From positions 4,030,001 through 4,094,000 of the forward strand of contig NZ_JAHLZY020000001.1 in assembly GCF_018967865.2 (NCBI RefSeq): a stretch of 64,000 nucleotides of DNA. The letters run 5' to 3'. The DNA comes from Hymenobacter siberiensis. GTDB taxonomy: Bacteria; Bacteroidota; Bacteroidia; Cytophagales; Hymenobacteraceae. Below the pieces are notes generated by a model. That model saw only the letters and a program-made list of their open reading frames with translations, made no database searches and was not told the DNA's origin. This document shows, piece by piece, positions 50,541 to 58,354 of the stretch; position 1 is the stretch's first letter, and every line of letters starts with the position of its first letter. The position numbers and the translations under genes were made by a program.

Positions 50541-52961
50541 CTATTCTTTCACAAAGCGCTGGTGGAACACTTTCTCGCCGTTGCTCACGGTGATGGTGTA
50601 CATACCCTTCGCGAGGCGGCTGATGTTTACCTGGCCATTGGCGAAAGAAACATCGCTCATGCGAGCACCACGCACGTCCGAGATTTGCACGCTGGTAGCC
50701 TCACCGGGTACCGAGATGTTCAGCATTTCCGAAGCGGGGTTCGGGTACACTTCCAAGGTGCGGGCAGCCTCGTTGCCGAGCGGCGTAGCACTGCTGCCGC
50801 TGAGGGTAGCCACGCCGGTGAGCGCCGCACCGCCGGTGATGTTCACGGTATAGTCTTCGGCTTCGCCGTAGCTGAAAGTGCCGCAGCTGGTAGTGGCCGA
50901 GTTGTCGCTCATCACCACGCGCATGCGGGTAGTGCCGTTGCGGGCCGTTGTGGGCACCGTGAAGGTGCTGCTAAGGGTACCGGTGCTGGCGGCCGAACCG
51001 CTTACAACCAGTTCGCCCGCATCGGTGAAGACACCATTCTTGTTGTAGTCGATGTAGATTTTCCAGTACTCGGTGTAAGCCGTAGAGGCATAGCCGGCGC
51101 TGAAGTAGATGGTATTGCTGGAGCCGGCAGCGAGGCTGGTGCTCAGGGCGGTGCCGTTGTAGTAGCCGGCATCGGAACCCGAAGTACGGTTGATGCTGCC
51201 GATATTCACGAGGTCAATCCACTCAAACGCCTGGCTGGTGCCTTTGATGGTGCAATAGGTAGGCGTAGTGGTGCCGCCCGAAGCAGCGCCCACACCCACG
51301 GCAAACCACGCGTTCGTCACGGCTATTACCTGGGCCGAACCGGCTCCGTAGAGGTCGGTCGCGGCCTGGATGGAGTAGGTCCGGGCTTGGGCGTAGGTCG
51401 AGGAAGCGACCATGTACACGCTCTCCATGCGGTAGGTAATTTTGGCAGCCGCGTCGAGGCCTAGGCCGGTCACGCTGTAGGTACCACCGCCTTCGTTGGT
51501 GCCCGACTCGCCGGCCGCGAGGATATAGTACCAGTGGTTGAGCACGCCCGAGTTGGTATGCACGCCGCCGTTGTCGCCGGTGCCAGTGTACCAGTTAACC
51601 CCCTTGTAGTAGGCCGGCTGGCCCAGGGATTTGGGGTCGCTCATCGAGCGCAAAGCAGCCTGCTGCTTGTCGATTTCCTCGCCAATGAGCCAGGTCGACT
51701 TCGCTTTCACGCCGCCCGAAGTGAAGCCCAGGCTGGCCACAGCGTAGGCCTCAATCGAAGCACCCCAGATATCGGACAGGCCTTCGTTCATCGCGCCCGA
51801 CTCGTTGGAGTAGGTCAGGTTGGCCGTTTTTTCGCACACGGCGTGGCCGATTTCGTGGCCGCACACGTCCAGCGCCGTCAGGGGGCGGAAGCGCGTTGCG
51901 CCGTCGCCGTAGGTCATCACCGAACCGTTCCAGTACGCATTCTCGTAGCCCACACCGTCGCCAGGGGTATCATCGAAGTGCACGTAGCTCTTGATTTTGG
52001 CACCGGCGTTGTCGTAGGAATTACGGCCGTGCACGTTTTTCCAGTAATCGTAAGTGGCCTGAGCACCCGCGTGGGCATCGCCCGACACGTTGTCGAAGTT
52101 GGTGTTGTTGTATTCGGCGGCCGTCCAGTTGTTGTCGGCGTCGATGAAGTCGGTAGCAGAGGTATAGCTATTACCCTTTTTGCAGTTGTAGGTTTCGATG
52201 CCCAGACCGCGGGTAGTGCCTTCGCGCAGGAAATAGCCGCCCGTAGTAGTGCCGTCGTTGATGGAGCGGCTGCCACTGTAGGCCGTGGCAAACGTGCCCG
52301 TAGCCGCAGTGTGCTTAATGATGGCATCCGTGAGGACCACCTCGCCGGTGCTGGCATTTACATAAACGTAGGCGCGGCTGATGGGCTGCTGGGCGTACAC
52401 GTCAAATTTCCAGGCCAGCACGAGCGGGCCGGTAGAGCTGGTGCGCGTGTCGCGCACAATTACCAGCTCGCCCTTCGGAGCATACGAAGCGGCATCGGCT
52501 TCGGTGGTTTGCCACATGTATTTGCGGGCGCCCACCGAGGCCAGCGCCTGGGTGAGGGCGGCGGTGGCGCTGATACCAGGCGTGGTATTGAGCTTGGAAA
52601 TGCGCTCAAAGTCGCCGCTGATGCTTTCCACCGTACCGCCCTTGGCGTGTACCGTATAGTCGGCGTGCTCTACGCGAATGCCCTGGTAGTACTGGGCAAA
52701 TTTCTGGTGCGTGAAGCCGAGCTGGTCGGTTTCGACGCGGGCTACGCGCATTTCGTCGGCTGGCGTGAGGGCCAGCTGTTGGCGCAGCACCTGGTTGGCG
52801 TCCAGCCCACGGAGGGCCATTTTGCCTTCGGCATTGAACGCAACCAGCAATGGCTGGCTGTCGTCGCCCAGTACCTTACTTTGAATGCGCGACGCATCCT
52901 GGGCATTGACAGCCAGTGAGCTGAGCATCAGCAATGCAGCAGCTGAGTATTGTTTTTTCAT
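50541..52961 (-). CDS. Secreted M4 metalloprotease with GEVED and T9SS domains
   Basis: An 806-residue paralogue of the preceding protease. Signal SAAALLMLSSLAVNAQ, propeptide, and catalytic domain with CGHEIGHAV and NEGLSDIWGASIEA. After the catalytic domain it has an extra about 150-residue GEVED-type beta domain (YWKIYIDYNKNGVFTDAGE to GTFSYGEAEDYTVNI), which the other copy lacks. It ends in a T9SS domain (LEVYPNPASEMLNI ... FHQRFVKE). The GEVED insertion is the main difference and may bind substrate. Confidence 0.95.
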   Translation of the reverse strand: MKKQYSAAALLMLSSLAVNAQDASRIQSKVLGDDSQPLLVAFNAEGKMALRGLDANQVLRQQLALTPADEMRVARVETDQLGFTHQKFAQYYQGIRVEHADYTVHAKGGTVESISGDFERISKLNTTPGISATAALTQALASVGARKYMWQTTEADAASYAPKGELVIVRDTRTSSTGPLVLAWKFDVYAQQPISRAYVYVNASTGEVVLTDAIIKHTAATGTFATAYSGSRSINDGTTTGGYFLREGTTRGLGIETYNCKKGNSYTSATDFIDADNNWTAAEYNNTNFDNVSGDAHAGAQATYDYWKNVHGRNSYDNAGAKIKSYVHFDDTPGDGVGYENAYWNGSVMTYGDGATRFRPLTALDVCGHEIGHAVCEKTANLTYSNESGAMNEGLSDIWGASIEAYAVASLGFTSGGVKAKSTWLIGEEIDKQQAALRSMSDPKSLGQPAYYKGVNWYTGTGDNGGVHTNSGVLNHWYYILAAGESGTNEGGGTYSVTGLGLDAAAKITYRMESVYMVASSTYAQARTYSIQAATDLYGAGSAQVIAVTNAWFAVGVGAASGGTTTPTYCTIKGTSQAFEWIDLVNIGSINRTSGSDAGYYNGTALSTSLAAGSSNTIYFSAGYASTAYTEYWKIYIDYNKNGVFTDAGELVVSGSAASTGTLSSTFTVPTTARNGTTRMRVVMSDNSATTSCGTFSYGEAEDYTVNITGGAALTGVATLSGSSATPLGNEAARTLEVYPNPASEMLNISVPGEATSVQISDVRGARMSDVSFANGQVNISRLAKGMYTITVSNGEKVFHQRFVKE

Positions 52962-53079
52962 GCAACTATTCAGGTTAATGGTGAGAAATCGAGGCTTAGC
53001 AATTTTTTAACGTTTTGCACTAAACCTGCCGCAACATAGGCAACTTTATTAGCGAAAGGCCTCAATTACCATTAATTCG

Positions 53080-53098
53080 ACAATAATACCCGAATTTT
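53080..53098 (-). promoter_or_regulatory. Conserved element 119 bp upstream of the M4 start (copy 2)
   Basis: ACAATAATACCCGAATTTT, partner of 50390-50408 (16 of 19 identical, same spacing to the ATG). It lies in the 229-bp AT-rich gap 52962-53190, which otherwise shows no gene. Confidence 0.5.
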
Positions 53099-53190
53099 GT
53101 ACGTTTCATGAAAAAACAATGAAGACACAATTGCACTTAACCAAATTGTAATATTCCTTTAGCCAGAACCATTACATGGTTTGATTTTTG

Positions 53191-54513
53191 CTACCGTTTA
53201 CCAGCATTCAGATAGTCGGCGGCCAGCGTGGCCAGGGTTTTTACGCCCAGCGTAAGGCCGCTTTCATCGATGCGAAAACCGGCCGTGTGGTGGTCGGCGG
53301 CGGTGGCGGGGTCCTGGCCTTTGGTCATGCCACCCACGAAGAGAAACAGGCCGGGCACCTTCTCCTGATAGAAGGCAAAATCCTCGGCCCCGGTCACGGC
53401 TTTTATTTCCCGCACGTGGGCCGGGCCGGCGGCGGCTTGCAGGGTGGGCAGCATCTGGGCCGTGAGGGCGGGGTCGTTGATGGTCACGGGCACGTAGGGG
53501 TCGATGGTAACGTCGGCGGTGGCCCCGGCACTCTCGGCAATGTTGGTAGCAATGCGGCGGATACTGGCCCATATTTGCTGCTGCACGGCCGGGTTCAGCG
53601 CCCGGATGGTGCCCGACATCTCCACATCGGGCGGAATAACGTTGTAGCGCACCCCGCCGTTGATGGTGCCCACCGTGACCACGGCCGCATCGTCAATCAG
53701 CTTCACCTGCCGGCTCACGATGGTTTGCAGGCCCATGATAATCTGGGCGGCCGTCACCACGGGGTCCACGCTGTTCCAGGGGTAGGCCCCGTGCGAGCCT
53801 TTGCCGTGCACCTTGATGGTGAAGCGGTCGGAGCTGGCCATTTCGCCGCCGGGGCGGTACGTGAGGTTGCCCACCTCGGTCCCGGCGCTGATGTGCACCC
53901 CGAACACGGCATCGACCTTGGGCTTGTCGAGCACGCCTTCCTGCACCATGAGCTTGGCCCCGCCCTCCACGCCCGGCAACGAGCCTTCCTCGGCGGGCTG
54001 AAAAATGAACTTCACGGTGCCGGGCAGGTCGGCCTTCACCTGGCTCAGCACCTCGGCCGCGCCCATGAGCATGGCCACGTGGGTATCGTGGCCGCAGGCG
54101 TGCATCACGCCCACGGGCTGGCCCAGGTAGGTGGTTTTAACCTTGGAAGCGAAGGGCAAGTCGTTGTTTTCGGTGAGAGGCAGGCCGTCCATATCGGCGC
54201 GCAGGGCCACCACGGGGCCGGGCTTGCCGCCCCGCAAAATACCCACCACGCCGGTGCGGCCCACGCCGGTCTGCACTTCCAGGCCCAGCTTTTTGAGGTG
54301 CGCGGCGATGATGCCGGCGGTGCGGGTTTCCTGGTTGCCCAGCTCGGGATGCTCGTGAATATCGCGCCGCCAGGCAATGACCTTGCTTTCTTCCTGGGTG
54401 GCCAGCTGGGCAATACGGGCATCGAGGGCCGCATTCTGGGCGTGGGCGGTGGGGGCGGCGGCCAGCGCCAGCACAAGGCCGGCCGGCAAAGCAGAAAGTA
54501 AAAAGCGCATCAT
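53191..54513 (-). CDS. Secreted M20 family amidohydrolase/peptidase
   Basis: A 440-residue protein with a signal (FLLSALPAGLVLALAAAPTAHAQ). Metal-binding motifs are ALRADMDGLPL, HACGHDTHVAMLMGAAEVL and PAEEGSLPGVEGG; the dimerisation domain includes GKGSHGAYPW. It resembles N-acyl-amino-acid amidohydrolases (hippurate or IAA-amino-acid hydrolase type), which release amino acids from acyl conjugates. Export to the periplasm is expected from the signal. Confidence 0.93.
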   Translation of the reverse strand: MMRFLLSALPAGLVLALAAAPTAHAQNAALDARIAQLATQEESKVIAWRRDIHEHPELGNQETRTAGIIAAHLKKLGLEVQTGVGRTGVVGILRGGKPGPVVALRADMDGLPLTENNDLPFASKVKTTYLGQPVGVMHACGHDTHVAMLMGAAEVLSQVKADLPGTVKFIFQPAEEGSLPGVEGGAKLMVQEGVLDKPKVDAVFGVHISAGTEVGNLTYRPGGEMASSDRFTIKVHGKGSHGAYPWNSVDPVVTAAQIIMGLQTIVSRQVKLIDDAAVVTVGTINGGVRYNVIPPDVEMSGTIRALNPAVQQQIWASIRRIATNIAESAGATADVTIDPYVPVTINDPALTAQMLPTLQAAAGPAHVREIKAVTGAEDFAFYQEKVPGLFLFVGGMTKGQDPATAADHHTAGFRIDESGLTLGVKTLATLAADYLNAGKR

Positions 54514-54565
54514 AAAATCAAGAATGAGGAATGAAAGCCGGGCGGCACGTTTCGGCCGGTAGGCA

Positions 54566-55348
54566 ATGTTACGCCACCGTGGCCAACCAGCGCGCTACTG
54601 TTCAGCCCGGGACGTATTTTTGCGCGTTGGTTTATTGCCTTTCCATTATCTGAACCCGTTATTTTTTGTGGCTACGATTCTGACGCCTGCCCCCCTGCCC
54701 CACCCCGTGAGTGCCCCGCATCAGCCGGGCCGCCCACGCTCCTGGCCGGCGGCCTGGGCATCAAAGGGTTTCCGCCTGCGGCTGGGCGCAGTGGTGCTGC
54801 TGCTGCTGTGCCTGCTGCCGGTGGTGCCGGGCTTCTATCATTTCATTCAGGCGCGGCCCGGCCAGCGGCTCCCCGACCCGCTGCTGGAGCTGCTGCCGGT
54901 GCACGATGTTTCGGCCCTCACGTTTGCGCTCATTTACGGGGCCATCGCGGCCACGCTGGCCTACCTGCTGCCCCGGCCGCAACGGCTGTTACCGGCGCTG
55001 TGGGCCTATTATTTCCTGCAATTGCTGCGCATGGGCACGCTGTGGCTGCTGCCGCTGGAGCCGCCCACCACGCTGGTCATTCTGCACGACCCGGTGATGG
55101 ACCGCATTTTCGAAGTAACCACCCAGCCCATCGTGCGCGACCTGTTTTTCTCGGGCCACACCGCCACCATGGTGCTCCTCACACTGGTAGGCCGGGGCCG
55201 CAGCTGGCGCTGGGTGCTGGGCCTGATGAGCGTGGCCGTGGGCGTGCTGGTACTGGTGCAGCGCGTGCACTACTCGTATGATGTGCTGGCCGCGCCGTTT
55301 TTCGCCGGGGCCGCCTACTGGCTGGCCGGGCGCGTGTGCCGGAAGTAG
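54566..55348 (+). CDS. PAP2-like membrane phosphatase/phosphotransferase
   Basis: Up to 260 residues with about six membrane helices. FFSGHTATMVLLTLVGRGRS and VQRVHYSYDVLAAPFFAG give the two His and Asp of the PAP2_C (sphingomyelin-synthase-like) motif. Such enzymes hydrolyse or transfer phospho-head groups of lipids. The start is uncertain: ATG 54566 gives a poorly conserved N-terminus, and a GTG at 54668 is possible. Its TAG stop is the first triplet of the palindrome at 55346. Confidence 0.8.
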   Translation: MLRHRGQPARYCSARDVFLRVGLLPFHYLNPLFFVATILTPAPLPHPVSAPHQPGRPRSWPAAWASKGFRLRLGAVVLLLLCLLPVVPGFYHFIQARPGQRLPDPLLELLPVHDVSALTFALIYGAIAATLAYLLPRPQRLLPALWAYYFLQLLRMGTLWLLPLEPPTTLVILHDPVMDRIFEVTTQPIVRDLFFSGHTATMVLLTLVGRGRSWRWVLGLMSVAVGVLVLVQRVHYSYDVLAAPFFAGAAYWLAGRVCRK

Positions 55349-55415
55349 CACGGGCTTTTAGTCCGCGAGTTGAATGGCCTGAACCGGGCTACTCGCGGAC
55401 TAAAAGTCCGCGCTA
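55346..55415. repeat. TAG...CTA palindrome that ends both convergent genes
   Basis: The left arm TAGCACGGGCTTTTAGTCCG and right arm CGGACTAAAAGTCCGCGCTA pair with a few mismatches near the left tip; GTCCGCGAG/CTCGCGGAC is exact. The first TAG (55346-55348) is the stop of the PAP2-like gene, and the final CTA (55413-55415) is the TAG stop of the SDR gene on the other strand. It is the same class as 15940 and 41285. Confidence 0.9.
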
Positions 55416-56195
55416 CAAATACTTCTCGTAAATCCCGGCGGCAATCTTCTCCACAATGCCTTTGGGTACCACGCTGGTAAGGCCGGCCGACACTTTATTG
55501 AGTACGCCGGGGATGATTTCTGCCTCGCCGGCCAGCAGGCCGTTCACGGCGGCGGTAGCCACGGCTTCGGGCGTCATCGACACTTTGTTGGCGGTGGCTT
55601 GCAGCTCGGCGCCCATGCCGGCGCGGTCGGCAAAGCTGGTGGTGGTGGCGCCGGGGCTCAGGCAGCTAACGGATATATTACTGGTTTTCAGCTCGTAGCG
55701 CAAACCCCGGCTGAAGCTCAGCAAAAACGCCTTGCTGGCCGCATACAGCGTCAGCGAAGGCACGGCCTGGTAGGCGGCGGTACTGGCCACGTTCAGGATG
55801 TAGGCTTTGGGAGTTTTGTGCAGGGCCGGCAGCAGGGCGTGGGTAAGAGCCACGGGCAGGTGCATGTTCAGCTGCAGCATATTCTGCTGCTCAGCCAGGC
55901 TGAGCTGCTCGAAGCGGCCCCAGAGGCCGTAGCCGGCATTATTCACCAGCACGGCCAGCTGCTCGGTTTGCTGAATGGCCCAGGCGGCCACGGTTTCGGC
56001 GGCGGCGGGGGCAGCCAGGTCGGTGGCCAGTACGTGGGCCTGGCGCTTGTGCCGGGTGCCGATTTCGAGGGCCAGGTTGGTGAGCTGGTCTTCGGACCGC
56101 GCCACCAGCAGCAGGTCGTAGCCGCGCTGGGCCAGAAGAAGGGCAATGGCCCGGCCAATGCCGCGCGAAGCGCCGGTAACGAGAGCGTAGGCCAT
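55413..56195 (-). CDS. Short-chain dehydrogenase/reductase
   Basis: A 260-residue SDR. NAD(P) binding GASRGIGRAIALLLAQRG, NNAGYGLWGRF, catalytic YAASKAFLLSFSRGL with upstream Ser in LNVASTAAYQ. The length and ending (GLLAGEAEIIPGVLNKVSAG) match classical SDRs of the DltE-like type. The substrate is unknown. It is convergent with the PAP2-like gene; the stop is within a palindrome. Confidence 0.93.
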   Translation of the reverse strand: MAYALVTGASRGIGRAIALLLAQRGYDLLLVARSEDQLTNLALEIGTRHKRQAHVLATDLAAPAAAETVAAWAIQQTEQLAVLVNNAGYGLWGRFEQLSLAEQQNMLQLNMHLPVALTHALLPALHKTPKAYILNVASTAAYQAVPSLTLYAASKAFLLSFSRGLRYELKTSNISVSCLSPGATTTSFADRAGMGAELQATANKVSMTPEAVATAAVNGLLAGEAEIIPGVLNKVSAGLTSVVPKGIVEKIAAGIYEKYL

Positions 56196-56233
56196 TTTTT
56201 CGATGGGGATAATGCAGTATTTAGTATTGCTAT

Positions 56234-56345
56234 AAGGCCGTCATGCTGAGCGGAGTCGAAGCATCTCTACCTCAATACTAAATCCTGTCGATTGGGATTA
56301 GTTACGCTGTAGAGATGCTTCGACTCCGCTCAGCATGACGGCCTT
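56234..56345. repeat. GTCATGCTGAGCGGAGTCGA inverted repeat, 37-bp arms
   Basis: Arms 56234-56270 and 56309-56345 are exact complements (AAGGCCGTCATGCTGAGCGG...), with a 38-nt loop, and TTTTTTC follows the right arm. On the plus strand this gives a terminator-like stem and T-run. It lies between the SDR start and the stop of the dioxygenase gene, both minus strand. Confidence 0.94.
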
Positions 56346-56360
56346 TTTTCTTCGTCCAGC

Positions 56361-57176
56361 TTACTTCACCAAGTGCAAAAAGCGCAGGTAGAACGGCGTG
56401 GGGCTGTCCTCGCTCTTGGGCTGGTACTTGCCCGAGATGATGGGCACATACATCACGCGGCGGCGGCTTTCGAGGCCGATGAGCGGCGACTGAGCTACGC
56501 GGTGCCACATGCGGCCATCGTGCACGGTGAGGTCACCGGGCTCGGTTTCGATGGCCATTTCGTTGGGGTCGTAGTACACGTCCTTGTAGTACTTCTTGCG
56601 AAACAGCATCTTGTGCAGGCCCTGGCGGTGAGTGCCGGGTATCACGCGCAGGCCGCCGTTGGTGGCCTTGGTGCCGTCGAGGTGCAGGCCCACGTTGAGC
56701 ATGGGGCCGATGCGCTTGCCGTAGAATACGTCGCGCAGCGAGTCGGTATGCCAGCCCATCTGGCTGAATTCGGAGCCGGGCACGTTCACGTAATGGTTCA
56801 CCACAAGGCCGTCCTTTTCATTCTCGCCCACGCGGCCGCCTTCGGCCTCGAGGAGGGGAAAAAGGGCCTCGAAACGCTCGTCCTGAAGCAACTCGTGCAA
56901 CACAGGATGGTGCTGCGAGGCAAAGGCGAAGCGCTGCACAATGCGCGAGCCGTCCACGTCGTGGCCGTACTTAATGGGTACGCCGTTCACCTTTTCTACG
57001 CCTTCGGCCAGCCATCTGGCTTGCACTTCCTGGGTAGCCTGAAGGATTTGCTGAACATATTCGGGCGAGGCAAAAGGCCGGAAGTGCAGGAAACCGTATT
57101 TAGTAAAAAAGGCCCGTTGCTCGGCGGTGAGAGTGCTGCCGAGCGTGAAGCGTGGATAATCAGAGGATAAGGCCAT
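56361..57176 (-). CDS. Phytanoyl-CoA dioxygenase (PhyH) family protein
   Basis: A 271-residue Fe(II)/2-oxoglutarate oxygenase. Iron ligands are His and Asp in MGWHTDSLRD and a late His in VHDGRMWHRVAQS. The region HLDGTKATNGGLRVIPGTHR is the typical core strand. It hydroxylates an unknown small substrate. A 374-bp gap separates it from the divergent downstream gene at 57551. Confidence 0.92.
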   Translation of the reverse strand: MALSSDYPRFTLGSTLTAEQRAFFTKYGFLHFRPFASPEYVQQILQATQEVQARWLAEGVEKVNGVPIKYGHDVDGSRIVQRFAFASQHHPVLHELLQDERFEALFPLLEAEGGRVGENEKDGLVVNHYVNVPGSEFSQMGWHTDSLRDVFYGKRIGPMLNVGLHLDGTKATNGGLRVIPGTHRQGLHKMLFRKKYYKDVYYDPNEMAIETEPGDLTVHDGRMWHRVAQSPLIGLESRRRVMYVPIISGKYQPKSEDSPTPFYLRFLHLVK

Positions 57177-57550
57177 AACAGAAATTTGGCGGCCGCCGGG
57201 TATTCCCGGGCGACACGCAAAGGTAATACGTCCGGCGTGGCCTGTGCCGATTTTTGGACACGGACCGGGAGCAGCACGGCGGCTATAACCGCGCCGCCGC
57301 GCAGTAGTTTCGATGCGGCAAATACGCGTTAGGCACGTGAACCGATGATGAATTACCGCCCCGGTGCTCCCGCGCGCTAACGGCTACCGGCCTGCAATGC
57401 TTTAACGCTCAATCCTTCTTCTGATACCGGCCCCGACCCGGGAGTACGGAGCCGGGGCCGTCGCACGCAAGGAAACGGCCGCAACGGCGTTGGGAAGAGG
57501 GTACTAATCGCGAAAACTCCTATCTTTTCTCCCTCCAATCTGCCCGGCCG
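57177..57550. promoter_or_regulatory. Divergent intergenic region without a gene
   Basis: 374 bp with no credible frame. It contains CCGCCGGGTATTCCCGGGCG near 57190, and a hairpin CGGCCCCG/CGGGGCCG at about 57432-57460 that could be a terminator. Start signals for both flanking genes should lie here, but no promoter could be fixed by eye. Confidence 0.4.
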
Positions 57551-58279
57551 ATGCTCCTGCTGCCCACTTTTAACGCCGTTTTACAGCCGTATGCCGTAGG
57601 GCCAGCGGCTTTCCAGGCCCACGCACAAGGCCATTTTTGCGCCAGCTGCCAGCGGGTGGTGCAGGATTTCAGCCAGTCGGCAAACCCCGTGGCTGACCTG
57701 GCTGCCGCCCGCTCCGCCGCCCCCGATGGCCGGGTCTGCGGCAGCTTTCGGTCCGCGCAGGTGCAGCAGGTGCAGCAGGTGCCGGTAACACTGACGCGGT
57801 GCCTAAAGTAGTTCCTGCTGGCGCTGGTGCTGGTAGTGGGCCAGGGCTTGACGGCGCGGGAGGCGCTGGCGCAGGTGCGGCGGCCGGTAAAACAGCAAAC
57901 ATCCTTGCCAAGAGCTGATAAGGCAGTGTTAGCCTCGCCCAAGTCTGAAGACCGAGTGTATGGAGAAATGACAGAAGCAATGCCCGTATTTCAGCACGGT
58001 GGCAGCAACCGCGAGGTAATTGACTATATCCAGCAGCGAATAGCATGGCCCCAGGAAAATGGCAAAATCGTAGCAGCAGAAGGCCGGATTTTCGTCTCTT
58101 TTACCATAGATATTACTGGTCAGGTTCGTGATGCAAGGGTTATCAAAACATTCAATCCCAAGTTTGATGACGCTGTGTTACTGGTGGTACGGAGCCTACC
58201 GCCGTTCAGGCCTGGCTCACAAAACGGACTACCTGTGCCTGTGGGTATGACGTTGCCGATTACCTTCAAACTGAAATAA
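57551..58279 (+). pseudogene. TonB-like energy transducer broken by an in-frame TAG
   Basis: ATG 57551 opens a frame of 86 codons to TAG 57809-57811, and the same frame continues without other stops to TAA 58279. The first part has HFCASCQRVVQDFSQ and DGRVCGSFRSAQVQQ, the zinc-ribbon-like start of a Bacteroidota TonB-domain family. After the stop comes a hydrophobic helix (FLLALVLVVGQG) and a TonB C-terminal domain (REVIDYIQQRIAWP, EGRIFVSFTIDITGQVRDAR, LPPFRPGSQNGLPVPVGM, PITFKLK). The stop sits exactly before the helix, where TGG (Trp) would be expected. One substitution thus explains it. Expression of the second part alone would lack a start. Confidence 0.8.
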
Positions 58280-58354
58280 ACCCGACCTGCTTACGCATTC
58301 CGACCAAAATTCCCCACCTTCACCCTTCCACACCTAACCCCCACCCTCCCCGCA

